NCBI GenBank assembly: GCA_013180625.2
Contig: SNVD02001362.1
Span: 186,001-250,000 of the forward strand
Source: Boswellia sacra
Lineage: Eukaryota > Streptophyta > Magnoliopsida > Sapindales > Burseraceae
Direction: 5' to 3'
DNA: 64,000 bases
In this document: piece after piece, positions 11,915 through 26,000 of the stretch
Numbering within the stretch: position 1 is the first letter of the stretch
Layout: every line of letters starts with the position of its first letter
The notes under the pieces: generated by a model
What the model saw: only the letters and a program-made list of their open reading frames with translations
The model's database searches: none
What the model was told of the DNA's origin: nothing
Translations under genes and position numbers: made by a program

Positions 11915-13561
11915 ACAACATGATTGAATGATTTAGTCGAAGCATAAGCGGTATGTATTATGCGGTTACGTATTTTAAATGGATTTGATGAATTGATTGA
12001 TCATGTATTATAAATTAGATACGATGTAATCATAGGATCGGTGTATTGTGTGATTTAATGATTGATTACTAGGGTTATTGTGTTGCTTGTTGCGCTACTA
12101 GATTTCTACATTGTTGTGTTGCGCGGCTTTGGTTACGTTTAGATTTAGGGTTTGTGTATGTGATGACGAAGAAGAGAAAGGAAAAAAAAAGTGGGGTGGA
12201 AATGTGTTCTTAATATTTTGTTAGTATAGAATGGAGGAAATCATTTGTTGGGGTTGGATATTGTATGGTACAAATGCGGCAATTATTGATTTTTAACTAG
12301 GTGATATTAAACCTAATAATATGATATTAATTGGAATGGGATTGGATTATATAGAGTTATAGATACAGATACATATGAAATGTGAAATGCAGATAAGATT
12401 CAGATTGGGTAAGTTCCGATGTAATGTCCCGACACCTCTCACGTGTCTTTGACATGTTTGCCTAGCTTCTCCTCCATGCTGCCTTTGACTCCTCGCCTTT
12501 ACTATAACCTTCCAAACTTAATTATAATCCAATTTACTTTTTTTCTTCCTTTAATTTTTGTATTAATTATCGACTTGAATCATAGTATATATTTAATTAA
12601 TTAGCTGACTATGTTTGACTGAGTTGGCAATAAATTAATTAAATTAATTTTGTTGTTTGTGAAAAATAAAATTCATGCCTTCATCCTCACGAAAGCATGT
12701 TGTGTTACCTCACCTCCCTCTCTCCTTTTCCCTTTCGAATTCCAATTAAAGTTAGCTTCGAGGTTGGTTCGACCCTTCTCTACTTTTTCGTCTTTATATA
12801 ACAATAACAATAATAATAATATTATTATTAATATATTCCTCTCTTGCAATACAATCCATTCTAAAATTACATGCATGTATATACTACCAGCTAGATGGCT
12901 GCAGCTTTTCTCTTATTATAAGATCTTTCTTTTTCTTCTTCTATGTATAAAATATATTCCTATTTCTTAATTTCTTCTATTTCTGCAGTAGGCGATGGAT
13001 CCGTTGTTAATTAATAGAAGACAAATATTATTTATTTTCTTCAGTACTTTCTATCTTATAATTAATATGTAATGTACCAGCTCGCTCTATACTCTTCCAG
13101 GCACAGTGAAGAAAGAGAAAACATTAAAATTTAACTAGTAAATTAAGTAAATGAACGTACATTAATATTCATATATAAAACTCATTATCAACAGCCCTGC
13201 TACTACTACTACTGCTACTAGTATTATATATATAAAATAAAGTAAAATTAACTGGAGCTAGCTAGGGCATTAATCTTGACTTTCTATCTTTCGCGTAAAA
13301 TCAAATCATTATCTAGTATGCATCGATATCATATCAATTGACAGATCTTCATGGATCTCATTTATCTCTTCAACGGAGGATTAAACACCCCAATTGCTCC
13401 CTTCCCTGAACCTCTTTCTTTATTTCTGACGCCTACACAAAACATTAACACATATTACATAAAAATAGAGATCTATTAATTGCAATTCACCATCATCAGA
13501 TCAATCCATCTATACCTCCTCCTGCTGCTGCTGCTCCCAAATTAATTAAAGCCAATTAATA

Positions 13562-14434
13562 ATGTCTGGCTTAGAACCAGCTGCTGCTGCTCCAGCTTCT
13601 CGCTACGTTCATCACCTCCAGCTCGGTCCAGAACTTGAGCTTCAAAGACACTACTCACCCGATGACAAAGAACAAGGAAATAGCGATTCTGCTGCTGCGG
13701 CCTCCGATTCAGCTTCTGCAGGTAGCCGCAGGCCCCGTGGACGGCCTCCTGGTTCCAAGAACAAGCCCAAACCACCCATCATCATCGCTCGAGACACTCC
13801 GAATGCACTAAAATCCCACGTCCTCGAAATCTCAACAGGTTCAGACATAGTTGACTCTGTCTCAAACTACGCCAGGCGCCGTGGAAGGGGTGTTTGCATC
13901 CTTAGCGGAACTGGGGCTGTCACCAACGTCACATTAAGGCAGCCAGCTGCTCCACCCGGGAGTGTCATAACCCTACATGGACGATTCGAGATTCTGTCCC
14001 TCACAGGAACATCGCTGCCGCCTCCAGCGCCGCCAGGAGCTGGTGGCTTAACTATATATCTGGCAGGTGGGCAGGGACAAGTGGTGGGAGGGAGCGTGGT
14101 GGGGCCATTGATGGCTTCAGGTCCTGTGGTTTTGATGGCTGCATCCTTTGCAAATGCAGTGTATGATAGGTTACCACTCGAGGAAGAAGAGTCGCCAGCA
14201 GCTCATCAGCAGGTTCAGCCAGCAGCATCTCAGTCATCGGGAGTGACAGGTGGTGGGGGCCAATTGGGTGACGGCGGAAGTAGTGGCGGTGGTGGTGGTG
14301 GTGGGGTTCCTTTCTATAATTTGGGAGTGAATATGGGAAATTATCCTTTCCCTGCAGCTCCAGGTGGAACTCATGACGGTTTTGGTTGGAGTAGTGGCAA
14401 TACTACTACTACTACCACAAGGCCACACTTCTAG
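13562..14434 (+). CDS. AHL29: AT-hook motif nuclear-localized protein, type I (AHL29/SOB3-like)
   Basis: A single exon encodes 290 residues, as expected for the intronless clade-A AHL genes. A short N-terminus with ASRYVHHL and an Ala/Ser-rich segment leads to one AT-hook with core [12 protein letters not shown] (59-70), which binds the minor groove of AT-rich DNA. The PPC/DUF296 domain follows (about 83-205) and contains the [10 protein letters not shown] loop (140-149) used for partner binding and trimer assembly. The C-tail is low-complexity with Gly and Thr runs and ends TRPHF. ASRY near the start and a PRPAF-like end recall AHL27 (ESC) and AHL29 (SOB3), which repress hypocotyl elongation in light and delay senescence. 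Position beside HMGR matches At1g76490/At1g76500 in Arabidopsis, favouring AHL29; AHL27 is the alternative. The leader just before the ATG contains a short CTG repeat. Confidence 0.92.
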   Translation: MSGLEPAAAAPASRYVHHLQLGPELELQRHYSPDDKEQGNSDSAAAASDSASAGSRRPRGRPPGSKNKPKPPIIIARDTPNALKSHVLEISTGSDIVDSVSNYARRRGRGVCILSGTGAVTNVTLRQPAAPPGSVITLHGRFEILSLTGTSLPPPAPPGAGGLTIYLAGGQGQVVGGSVVGPLMASGPVVLMAASFANAVYDRLPLEEEESPAAHQQVQPAASQSSGVTGGGGQLGDGGSSGGGGGGGVPFYNLGVNMGNYPFPAAPGGTHDGFGWSSGNTTTTTTRPHF

Positions 14435-16121
14435 CATTTAAAAATATATTTTAATTAATATATATATTTCTGTATATCTATAGATGATATCTCGGTGTCT
14501 CGATCGGTTTTTGGCTTTTGATAAGTTGATCAATTAAGGAACGGAAGAAGCATCAGATGAAGAAGAAGAGGAGCACAAATTTAATGGAATATACGAGAGG
14601 CCAGAAGAAATTAATTAAGCGAAAGGGGTACTGATTCATGATGAGCTATATATGCAAATCATATATCATGTTCTTTTATCAGTCAATCAGAAGTAATATT
14701 CAAGTCCTCTGAAAGCTAATTGAAGATGATGTACATGTCGCTTCCACATCCAGTAAGTTCCAAATTCATGTACAAATTTTTATATATATGTGTTCTTGTT
14801 AATTTTCTTCTCTTCTACAGCTTCTGATCAGGAATATTAAATTTGATTTCTTCTTCCAACCTCTAGTACTAGATACATATATGTGGATATAATTAGCTCA
14901 AGTACCGAAAATTATCTTTAATTTTTGATAATGCATGTGCATTAATTATTATTTTCCTTGCTAGTTCTAGGGTTTATCTTATTTAATTCCTATATCTATC
15001 TCATGCGCGCATCTATGCTTAGTTAATTTACAACCATACAAGATGCTAGCTCCATTTTGATTTTTAAATTAAGGAGAAAAGTAAGCTAAGGTAATCAAGT
15101 GTATGAATTAATAATCGAGTTGAGTACTTGAAGAGGAATTAGCATTTTTCCATTTACTTCGCAAGTATGATTTTCACTATCTTTCTCTCAATATTCTAGT
15201 CTTTTTTTTTTAAATTAAATAATATTTTGTCGAAAGTTGATTATATATATTTGTTGTGAAAAAAGTTGGATTGTAACTGCAGGAGTCCTGCTTGGGTCTT
15301 CTGACTAAACGTTACAATTAGAAAGCCAAAGTAGATACAAATTAAGGAAAGTTGTTATTATCCATGTCAGTTACTGGTAAACACAAATACCATCTTCATC
15401 TTGTGCAGAAAAAAGTAAACCTAATTCCCAAAAATGGGAAAGAAAACCCTACATAGTAATTGGTATTGGAAATACAAAAAATAAATCGTTGAAACTTGAA
15501 AAATTAATCATGCATGCCCATGCCATTGCTTGCAGCTTAATTGTCTCTTCTTTTGTTTTACATATATTGCTTCTTTTCCATTTACTCCACCTGTAGTGTT
15601 TTTCATATATATTTACTCTATTGCTTGAGATCATAATATCTACTTTTTCCTCTATAATTAATACATTAATCTGATAACAGACGTAAAAACAATTAAGATT
15701 TATGCATGCATATGAAATATTCTATATATGATCAGTGGATTATTGATTATGATTAAACGTTAAATTTAGCAAGTGCTAGCTCTGCTGTGTGGTTAATTTA
15801 GGTACGAATGAATGAATATTCCCTATTTTATTGTGGGTTTAGCTTCGCATGCATAGACTGGTTAAGTTTGTTGGCATTAGTTCTTAATTTGGAACGACGG
15901 AAGCTAGCATTTTAAGCATTTGCATATATGGCTTGTTGAAGTTATATATTTTTGAGACGGCTAGCTAGCTAGATCTCAGAGATTAATTAGTCGCTACTTT
16001 AACTGATATATATATATCTTCACCGATTAAAGCAAACGATAAATAACTTAAGCTAATAATTATAATTATAATAATCTTTGCTTCTTGATCCCTTCAGCAA
16101 GAAGAGAACTAGCATTTGCCT

Positions 16122-16128
<7 letters not shown>

Positions 16129-16183
<55 letters not shown>
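16129..16183. repeat. Microsatellite (CT)n followed by (TA)n
   Basis: About 29 bases of CT repeat run directly into about 26 bases of TA repeat. Such tracts are length-variable and would be useful as markers. Confidence 0.9.
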
Positions 16184-16423
16184 CTTATTTAGGTGCCATG
16201 TCTAGATAAAAATAATTAACTGGAAAATGTTCATTTCTATCACAAATGAGATATACCACAGACCACTTCTCTATAAAGATATATGCTCGCTCTGATACAT
16301 ATATTTGCATGACTTCACATCCAAATAAGCTCATCTTAATATATCTCTAGCACTAGTTAATGGAAGATGAATATTATATATTATATAAAATATGTTTATA
16401 GTTATTTTATGTTTATGTTTATG

Positions 16424-16427
<4 letters not shown>

Positions 16428-16493
<66 letters not shown>

Positions 16494-16518
16494 GTATGTA
16501 TGTACGTATGTATGTATT
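16428..16518. repeat. Compound microsatellite (TA)n(CA)n(TA)n(GTAT)n
   Basis: Four consecutive simple-repeat blocks: TA to about 16461, CA to about 16480, TA to about 16492, then GTAT/GTAC tetranucleotides. No function is implied. Confidence 0.9.
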
Positions 16519-16979
16519 AGTGTTTAATTTAAAAAAATATAAGTAGGGGGGAATGAAATTGGAAGTAATGTTTATCTCTGCTTATAAATGAATTAAAGCA
16601 GCTTATGTTTTGGTAATTAACTAAGCAAATGTTAATTATTATTGCTTCGAAGTTTTGCTAATTTGTAAAAGGATTTTTTATTTCCTCGGTCTTGCATATA
16701 AAGTTAATTTATGTAATTTTATGGGAAGCAGTTAATCGAGTTGAAGGTATGTCAAGTTTAATACATATTTTAAGTGAAGTAGTTATCGCAAATAGTTTAA
16801 TATGTATTTTAAGCGAAGTAGTTATCACAAAATATAATATGAAGTGTTGATGCATAGATTGTACGGTGCTCCCATGAAGTATTGTCGGTTTTGGACTAGA
16901 TCTCCCATGATTTTGTCTTGAAAGGGCTCTCGTTGGAGAAGGAGAGTAGCCTTTCATCTTATAAACTACAAATCAATCC

Positions 16980-17370
16980 GCTATACAAGAGTTTTGGAAC
17001 AAAGTCACTACTCTCGATTTGGATCCAGCATCAACAGACCCCCTAGGGGGTTGGGTTGTAGCACGCTGGAATGGGTGTTGGTATGGATGTTCTCACAGGC
17101 AGTGCCAACTATTGATGTGTGATTTTTGCATGCCAGAAAGCAAGATGGGTCTCGAGTAAAGGGTGCCGGCTAGAACCCTTCAACCAATGCTCAAGTCAGT
17201 CTCCCGCACATCAGGCTTTTCTAAGTGGGCTTTTTCGAAAAAGAAGCTCTGGGAAGGAAAGACTTCTAGAGAGAGAGTGAGTGTAGAGAAATATGCATAT
17301 CTTGAATGAAGATTAAGAGGGTTTATATAGGCATTGGGAGAGGTTATTGTGGGACTAACACAACGGCCCC
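16980..17370. repeat. Candidate degenerate interspersed repeat (less AT-rich island)
   Basis: The base composition is clearly less AT-rich than on either side. It contains a perfect 14-base palindrome ACCCCCTAGGGGGT (17038..17051) and a run ending in GGGTTTATATAGGCATT. No reading frame is kept and no terminal repeats or target duplication were found. It looks like a decayed piece of a multicopy element, but the class is unknown. Confidence 0.35.
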
Positions 17371-18234
17371 AAACAGTGGGCTTACTGGATACTTGTTAGA
17401 TTAATTAAGACGTAATTTTTAGACGGCCATAACATCAAGTGAGAAATTAATGCGACTATTCTTTAATAACAGTTCAATTAATTAATCTAATAAAGTTACA
17501 TTGCATATGAATTTGGCCTTGGGCCTTGAAGAAAATTAAATTAAGAGTAGCTAGCTAGGTCAAGAGATATATGGATGCTAACTTCTTGAGCTTGAAGATT
17601 AATTAAAGCAATATATATCTAGTACTCCTAGCCCATATTTTAATTTGATGCTGGAATGGAGGAGAGCTAGCGTAGGTGATACAGGTGATATATATAGTTA
17701 ATTAATTAGTAGCACGTACGCAGTGTAAATGAATGAACGAATGAATTGGAAATAAAAAGAAATTAAGAAATAAACAACGTACATTCTGAATTTGAGGAAG
17801 GCAAAGGCGTATGCATTGATGGATGGTCAAAACGAATGAAGGACGTGCAAGCTCCCTCTCTCCTTGAAAGTCGTCAAACAGATATGACTAGCCCTCCAAA
17901 AACAGCATACCATAACCATACCTTCTCTTCCATCGGTCTCTGACCATAAACACATATATATATAATTATATCATTCCTTCTTCTTTCAACCAAATTCCTT
18001 GATTTCCAGCAGCCGCATGCATGCCTTCCCTCCCTCCCAAATGAATTCCTTCACATTAATCCTGTTCATTAATATCTCTCCACAATCCCAATCACATGCA
18101 TGCATGCACCAATGTCAATTACCACCTTTCTTCATTAACTGATCTTAATTACATATTATTAATTAATTTGCATTTGCATTAATTCCCATTTTGATCATCA
18201 TCTCATCAATTTCATCAACATTAATTAATTAATA

Positions 18235-21200
18235 ATGGCCTCGCTCTCCTCCCAACCATCTAAGAAGGTTCGAAATCCTTCTGGAGGTGGTTCCAAGGAC
18301 TCTCCTAGCGCTAGTACAGCTCGCAATTCCTCTGGACAAACTGTTAAATTTGCCAGAAGAACCTCCAGTGGCCGCTATGTCAGTCTCTCCAGAGAAGACC
18401 TTGACATGTCTGGTGAATTCTCTGGTGACTACATGAACTACACCGTCCACATTCCTCCCACTCCCGACAACCAGCCTATGGACTCCTCTGTCGCTGTCAA
18501 GGCCGAGGAGCAATACGTTTCCAATTCTCTTTTCACTGGCGGTTTCAATAGCGTCACACGTGCCCATCTCATGGACAAGGTTATCGAGTCTAATGTCACT
18601 CATCCTCAGATGGCTGGCTCCAAGGGCTCTTCTTGTTCCATGCCTGCTTGTGATGGCAAGGCCATGAAGGATGAGAGGGGAGCTGATATTATCCCTTGTG
18701 AATGCAGGTATGTATTATCATGTAGTAAATTAATTATAATCAAAATTATGTTATGTTTTGTGGTTTAATGAATTGCCGTGGCTGGCCAGGTTCAAAATAT
18801 GCAGAGATTGCTACATGGATGCCCAAAAGGAAAATGGCATTTGTCCAGGTTGCAAGGAGCCTTATAAAGTGGGAGATTATGAGGACGATGGACCAGATTA
18901 TTCAAGTGGAGCACTGCCATTGCCAGCCCCAAACAAAGGAACCATGATGAAGAGGAACCAAAATGGAGAATTTGATCACAATAGGTGGTTGTTTGAAACG
19001 CAAGGTACTTATGGATATGGTAATGCCTTTTGGCCTCAAGATGACATGTATGGTGATGATGGAGAGGAAGGGATGAAGGGAGGCATCCCAGACAGTACGG
19101 ATAAGCCATGGAAGCCCCTAAGTCGGATATTGCCTATGCCACAAGCTATTATCAGCCCCTATAGGTAATCATCATGCACTAATTATTATGTTTTTCCTGT
19201 TCATACTCATTTGGCTCAGAAATCAATTAAGATCATGATCATGGACAGAATTTAACAAATTTATTTTTGCAGATTGTTAGTCGTCATTCGTTTTGTGGTG
19301 CTGGGGCTTTACTTGCATTGGAGACTCACGAATCCAAATACTCAAGCAATATGGTTGTGGCTGATGTCAGTCATTTGTGAGGTTTGGTTTGCTTTCTCTT
19401 GGATCCTTGATCAGGTTCCCAAGCTCTGCCCAATCAATCGTTCCACAGATCTTGCTGTCCTCCATGACAAGTTTGATATGCCGTCACCTTCCAATCCCAC
19501 AGGCCGCTCTGACCTCCCTGGTGTAGACCTTATGGTATCCACTGCGGATCCCGAAAAAGAGCCACCCCTTACCACTGCCAACACTATCCTTTCCATTCTG
19601 GCCGTCGATTACCCTGTAGAGAAGGTTGCATGTTATATTTCTGATGATGGAGGCGCCCTTCTTACCTTTGAGGCAATGGCTGAAGCTGCAAGCTTCGCTG
19701 ATTTATGGGTTCCGTTTTGTCGAAAGCATAATATTGAGCCAAGGAATCCTGATTCTTACTTCAGCTTGAAAGTTGACCCAACAAAGAACAAGTGTAAGCC
19801 TGACTTTGTCAAGGATAGAAGGAAAATAAAGAGGGAATATGACGAGTTCAAGGTGAGGATTAATGGGCTACCGGACTCAATCAGGAGAAGATCCGATGCT
19901 TTCAATGCCAGGGAGGAAATGAAGATGTTGAAACATATGAGGGAGAGCGGGGCTGACCCAACGGAGCCTTTGAAGGTTCAGAAGGCTACGTGGATGGCTG
20001 ATGGCACTCACTGGCCTGGAACCTGGGCAGTTCCTTGTAGTGAGCACGCCAAAGGTGACCATTCCGGTATTCTTCAGGTAATTAAGCACATTCTTGTACG
20101 TTCATTCTTTAAAATTAAACTTGGACCAAGTTAACCAACCAATATCTGAGTACAGGTAATGCTGAAACCACCAAGCTGCGACCCTCTAATGGGAAGTGCA
20201 GATGACGATAAGATTATAGACTTCACAGATGTAGACATACGTCTTCCTTTGTTCGTGTATGTATCACGCGAGAAGCGACCAGGGTATGATCATAACAAGA
20301 AAGCTGGCGCCATGAACGCTCTTGTACGAGCATCGGCTATTTTGTCTAATGGGCCTTTCATACTCAATCTTGACTGTGATCACTACATCTATAACTGCAA
20401 AGCCGTTCGAGAAGGAATGTGCTTTATGATGGACAGAGGTGGTGAAAGTATCTGCTACATTCAGTTTCCACAGAGATTTGAAGGCATTGATCCTTCTGAC
20501 CGATATGCTAATCACAATACAGTGTTTTTCGATGGCAATATGCGTGCACTGGATGGTGTACAGGTATATGTGTATATATATATATATGTAGTTTTTATTT
20601 ATACATCATGAATTTACCCTCGTAGCTAGCTGATCTCCATCCATCCATCACCAGGGTCCTATGTATGTGGGAACCGGCTGCATGTTCAGGAGATTTGCGC
20701 TGTATGGGTTCGACCCACCAGATCCTAATAAGACGCCTCAAAGTAATTCCACCGAGATGCACGCCCTGAATCCTACCGACTTTGACTCCACTCTTGATGT
20801 AAATTTGCTTCCAAAGCGTTTTGGAAATTCTACAATGCTGGCTGAATCTATACCCGTCGCTGAGTTCCAAGGCAGGCCGCTTGCAGACCATCCTTCCGTC
20901 ACGTATGGACGCCCTCCTGGTGCTCTCAGAATCCCCAGAGATCCACTCGATGCCACTACAGTTGCCGAAGCAGTGTCTGTCATTTCTTGTTGGTATGTAT
21001 GTCCATGTCTTTTTGAGCCAACTCAACTCAACTCAGATAGATAGATAGAATTAATTTAATTACGACTCAGCAACTGAACATCAACTTGGGTGACATGACA
21101 GGTACGAGGATAAGACAGAATGGGGTGATCGCGTTGGCTGGATTTATGGTTCAGTTACAGAGGATGTGGTGACAGGCTACCGCATGCATAATCGTGGGTG

Positions 21201-22065
21201 GCATTCTGTCTACTGTATCACCAAGCGTGACGCATTTCGTGGGTCAGCTCCAATCAACCTCACTGATCGACTCCACCAAGTGCTTCGCTGGGCTACGGGT
21301 TCCGTGGAGATTTTCTTCTCCAGAAACAATGCTTGTCTTGGGTCTAGACGTCTCAAGTTACTCCAGCGTTTGGCTTATATGAACGTCGGCATCTATCCTT
21401 TCACTTCGCTATTCCTCATTGTCTATTGCTTTCTCCCCGCCCTTTCCCTCCTCTCAGGACACTTCATTGTGCAAAATCTAAGCATCGCATTCTTGGTGTA
21501 CCTCCTAACCATATCTCTTTGTCTTATCGGGCTAGCCATTCTGGAGGTGAGGTGGTCTGGTATAGAATTGGAAGAGTGGTGGAGAAACGAGCAGTGGTGG
21601 CTCATCTCTGGAAGCAGCGCTCACGCTGCTGCTGTCGTGCAAGGTCTGCTCAAAGTCATTGCAGGGATTGAAATATCATTCACCTTGACTACCAAGTCTG
21701 CAGCAGAAGACGACGATGACATTTATGCAGACCTGTACCTCGTGAAGTGGACTGGCTTGATGATTCCACCAATTGTGATAGCCATGGTAAATATAGTAGC
21801 CATTGCCATAGCCTTCTTAAGACAAATTTATGCCACAATTCCAAAGTGGAGTACATTCCTCGGTGGAGCTTTCTTCAGCTTCTGGGTGTTGGCTCATTTG
21901 TATCCATTTGCCAAGGGTTTGATGGGTAGAAGAGGTAAGACGCCAACCATCGTGTTTGTTTGGTCAGGCCTCATTGCAATCACCCTTTCGTTGCTCTGGA
22001 TTGCCATTAATCCACCAGGCGGCGGCGAAGTACCAGGAGTTGCAGGTGGTTTCCAATTCCCTTAA
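18235..22065 (+). CDS. CSLD4: Cellulose synthase-like protein D (CSLD1/CSLD4 type)
   Basis: Six exons (18235..18707, 18790..19164, 19273..20077, 20156..20563, 20655..20992, 21102..22065) give 1120 residues. CSLD proteins are processive family-2 glycosyltransferases in Golgi/plasma membrane that make beta-1,4-glucan or mannan for tip-growing and dividing cells. The N-terminus carries [21 protein letters not shown] and [13 protein letters not shown], then a RING-like zinc finger (C-x4-C ... [16 protein letters not shown] ... CPGC). Two membrane spans precede the catalytic domain with [23 protein letters not shown] (the DCD), [10 protein letters not shown] and QVLRWATGS. About six spans follow, and the end is GGFQFP. 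N-terminal wording and length fit CSLD4/CSLD1, the pollen-tube members, better than CSLD5 or the root-hair CSLD2/3. Introns are short (78-109 bases). Expression in pollen is inferred from the family only. Confidence 0.95.
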
Positions 22066-23003
22066 GTAGAGATCAGTACTAAAACTCTTCCACCACAAAT
22101 AGAGGTTTAAGGTGGACAAACTGAGGAGTTCTGCAAGATTCTAATGCTTAAAATGAAAAAGGATTTTTGCAGCGTCCAAGCCCTTCCATTATTCTCTATT
22201 TAAAGGAATGTTGAAAAAAAATAGAAGGTTCTATGTTAGGTATACAAAGGTTTTGTTTTGTGTTGTGTTGTTTTTGTAACAGAATGGATGAACCATGGCA
22301 AAAGGTAATGATGCGAAGCCGTCTGTAAAATGTGCGCATGTATAAATGTGTTAATTTGCTTTCAAACTGGAACAAGAAGAAATGAACCAGTTTAGGATTC
22401 AAGTGAGGAGGAAGCTTAGAAATATATTCATATTCACCAACCAAGATCGTCTTGTACATTTTCTTTCAATCACATGCTTAATAAAGGTCCTCCACCTGTT
22501 TCTAGCAATTAATACCGTCTTATCCACCAGAATATTCAGCAAAATACAGGATAATTCAAATCCAAGTCAAACCAAAGGCAAAAGAGACACCATTACCACG
22601 GAAACACTGGACACGAAAATTATCAGGCAACATTAGCGAGCCTACGTGCTCCAACGTATATATAAGTATTCGTTTTCCAAACTATCTTCGCACATGACAA
22701 AGGGAAGAATTTGCAGTGAATAGACTACCTTCAGATAATAAAAGGCTCAACATCCCATATATATACCTTTCTACAGAAAAGGAAAGCCATAACCTTCCAT
22801 TCCCATCGAACTAGTTATTAATCTATGAACATAATTAGAAACATAATAAGAGACGCTTGAGCCTTGACTGCCATCATAAACTAATCAAGTAATTGTTATA
22901 CCACAAAATCAGAATTGACAGTTTGATATGTTAGTCTCTTACTTCCTCTTGGCACAAGCAGGATGAATACTCATGCGGGGAAAAGGACACAAATCTCCGC
23001 AAT
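22066..23003. other. Convergent intergenic space between CSLD and ARID genes
   Basis: This 0.9 kb separates two tail-to-tail genes and should be their 3' UTRs. It contains AT-rich stretches with several AATAAA-like signals on both strands. No gene is supported. Confidence 0.65.
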
Positions 23004-26000
23004 CTACACATCTGAGTGCTCAAATGGAACACGCACAAACAACTGGCCATGCAGGGTAACCACAGCAGATGTTTGATGCGGATCAATCCTGGATGGTAGA
23101 CTAACAACCTAGAAAGAGAAGAACTTTCCATCATGAGATATAATTGCACAATTTCCAGATTGAAGACGAAAATTATAAGAATTTCAGCAAATTTTACTCT
23201 TTTTCCCCCCCTCTTTATTTACTACTTTTTTCTTGGTTCCCTCCAAAAAGTTCAAAATTAACCAAAAAAAAAAAAAGACCCCACTGCCAAGAACTGATCT
23301 CATAAATTAGTTAAAACTATTATGAGATTGGAATTCTAGAAAATCTGCCCTGATGCCTCATTACCTAGTGATAAGTGATATAATCAACCTATTAAGTGAT
23401 ACAACTTCAAGATAATTACATAGTAACAAATTACTATAAACATGCTGCAAAAGCAAAACTGCATCACACCTTACTTGCAACTTTGTGAGAGTTCTCATTA
23501 TCAATCCCTAACTAACCTTCTTAAACGGGGTGACACCCCAAGGATTATCCAGTTGCTCTGGCTGACCAGATATAACCAAGCGTCCTGCTGGGTCAGACTG
23601 AACATGCACCTAGGAACAGGGTCAGAAAAACGATTTCAAACAGAATATGGGCATCATCAAACCAAAAGTTGAGCAAACATTTGTTCAGGTAAAAGTTTAC
23701 CAGAAAGTTTCTCCTCGTTTATTAATGATCAAGTATAATGCTAAACCTTGTTAAACCTAGGCAGAATTTGGCAAGAGTAGAATACAAGCTTCTAGGATGA
23801 ACTAATTATATACCCTTTTTTGGATAAACATTATACGTAATAAGCATGTACATCTGGCTAAAAACTAGAGACTAATACCAAGCCAATAACTTTTGGTAGT
23901 TAAGAAACTGATGCAGGGCAGGATAAGTTTCAAAATTCTGATTTACTTTGAGAATACACAAGGAATAGAAATTAAAACAAAATCTATTGACTCTTAAAAG
24001 AAAACAAACAATTTAGTGGACAAACACTTATTAATTCCTAAGAGTACTCAGAATCTGGAAAAAAAAAAAATTGCATAGAGTTTAAATCATTAATCTCAAA
24101 TCTGGAACTCTCTACTCTAGTGGCTGCAAAGCCACTTATTTATAGTAATGTTATGCGGAGATAAACTTTAAAGATCTGATAGAACTCATCCTAAAATATT
24201 GACATGCTTGGTCATTTCAGAATTAGGTCAACAAAGCTCAACCTTCATAGAAATTAGGTTGACCTGGTGTCTTTAGCCATGTTGACCTAGCAAATTTTTT
24301 TTTTTTTTCATTCACCATAACTGGGAAGCAGCAAGCACTTGGTTTTAGGAGATTTACTTATTACTGGCTTCACGACTCTTTTTAGAATGCCCTAATATCT
24401 TGATGTGAGTTTTTGTATGTTATCAATTGTCGGGTCCGGGCATGTATTTCCACACATTGGTGTTGGCGAGCATGTAATACCGTTAATATCATTACCCTTT
24501 TCTGTTTCCTTAAATAAAAAATAAACAAAAAAGGCCCTAAGATCCAACCTAAATACACTAGATGCCATTCTACATAATTCTTCCAGATTTAACCTAGGTC
24601 TTTTAAATATAAAAGAAGCCTTTATAGTTTAGAAATTTTACCTCCTCCCGCAGAAGCCCCGGAACTAAAGCATATACCTCAAAGCAATCACTCTGTAAAT
24701 AACCAAATTTTAATAAACAGCTATACAACCATTAATATATTTTCACTGGAATTTTATTAAACTTTCATACGTGCAACATTTAACTTACAGTTCTTTGAAC
24801 ATTTATCTTTACCCAATCAGCAGGGGGTCCAATATCAATCACCATCGTATCCGATCTGCCACATGAATGGCAATGAACTTTCAATAGTCAAGACAGAATC
24901 TTATATATTACAGAGGTTGAGAACAAGAACAGAAAGCAACCAGTGATCTTAACTGTGGATTTGTCGCTTTCATATTAGCAACTTGAACGGTACGCTCAGT
25001 ACTGGATGGCTTTTTACGCTTCAGCAAACCTGAGTCAATATACCAATTATTCGATATGACCAACAAAGAATAAACATCTCAGCATACGGGTATTATGTTG
25101 ATAATTAAGGCTGCTGGAGATGCTAACTGTCGATTTACCTATATTTTTAATTTGTCTATCACTCTTTAAAGCAGAACTTGAGTTCTTTTCCTATAGAGAG
25201 AAAAAAAAAATGTTGCATAAAACAATTAAAAAACCACGTTAGAAAAAGAAAAAAACAGAGTATCAACATATGGAACATAGAAGTTTTCCACAGACCTTGA
25301 TGATTGGCTGACAAACCTCACCACTACCCAGAAGACGCTTGGAATGCCAACCCTGCATGGCACGAGCTGCTGCATCCCTCCGAGCCCTCCCTGATCCAAT
25401 AGCCTGACAACCGACAGCCTGCACAAAAATTCAAGTAAATAAAAAGTAAGTTGTGATTGCACAGTAAATTCATTCACATAAACCTCAAGATATTTTTAAT
25501 CCAATTTGAACTGAATTTTACTTAACAAGCACCAAAAAAGGGAGCAAAATAACTTTAGCATTTAATATACACTCTTTGCTTGTTACTCATGAGCATCATT
25601 TTTATCATGGCATGTTTAATTACAATTATTATCCAATAACCTATAAATTCATTGAGAAGTTCATCTTTTCAAAATGCTTGGTGAATGCTAAATCCCACAA
25701 GATCATTTGCAATTCCTTTTCCTGTTTTGTTTTAACATTTTATTTGAAGCACCCAAGTCCACTATCTTTAAAAACAGACTGAATCTATCTCCAAACCTAA
25801 GTACAGACCCATGATAGATTATTATTCTAATAAGTAGCTGTATCTGTTTTTCATTAATTTTTCTTAAACCAAGAAATCCTTCAACCTTCCCGTTGTACAC
25901 CTAATGCTAAACCTGGGGCTACGTTCGCACCCCATAAGCTTGGTAGCCAATAAACATATGGGACATCTATATCCCAAGTAAGTGACCTTAAGGGGACCAA

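Larger units (their letters stand above)
6572..13561. other. Long AT-rich intergenic region with repeats
   Basis: About 7 kb without a supported gene. It is rich in TAATTAAT-type runs. It holds an imperfect minisatellite (7750..7890), a sequence resembling the tRNA-iMet primer-binding site of LTR retroelements (near 7953..7972, minus sense), and an 87-bp tandem duplication interrupted by a 249-bp transposon-like insertion (11484..11914). The last 500 bases are the promoter and leader of the AT-hook gene. The open frames at 10605 and 12650 have skewed composition and no family match. Confidence 0.7.
14435..18234. other. Intergenic region between AHL and CSLD genes
   Basis: No supported gene. 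It holds the AHL 3' UTR, a CT-TA microsatellite (16129..16183), a compound TA-CA-TA-GTAT microsatellite (16428..16518), a less AT-rich segment resembling an old interspersed repeat (about 16980..17370), and the CSLD promoter. Small frames at 15449 and 16709 have no protein signature. Confidence 0.7.

Noticed and set aside
10605..12970. Frames of 60-106 codons in the AT-rich spacer
   Set aside because: Low-complexity Asn/Ile runs caused by TAATAATAAT; no start context or protein signature.
24220..24300. GGTCAAC/GTTGACC repeats in an ARID5 intron as W-box cluster
   Set aside because: Three short matches in an intron, no promoter context; likely chance.
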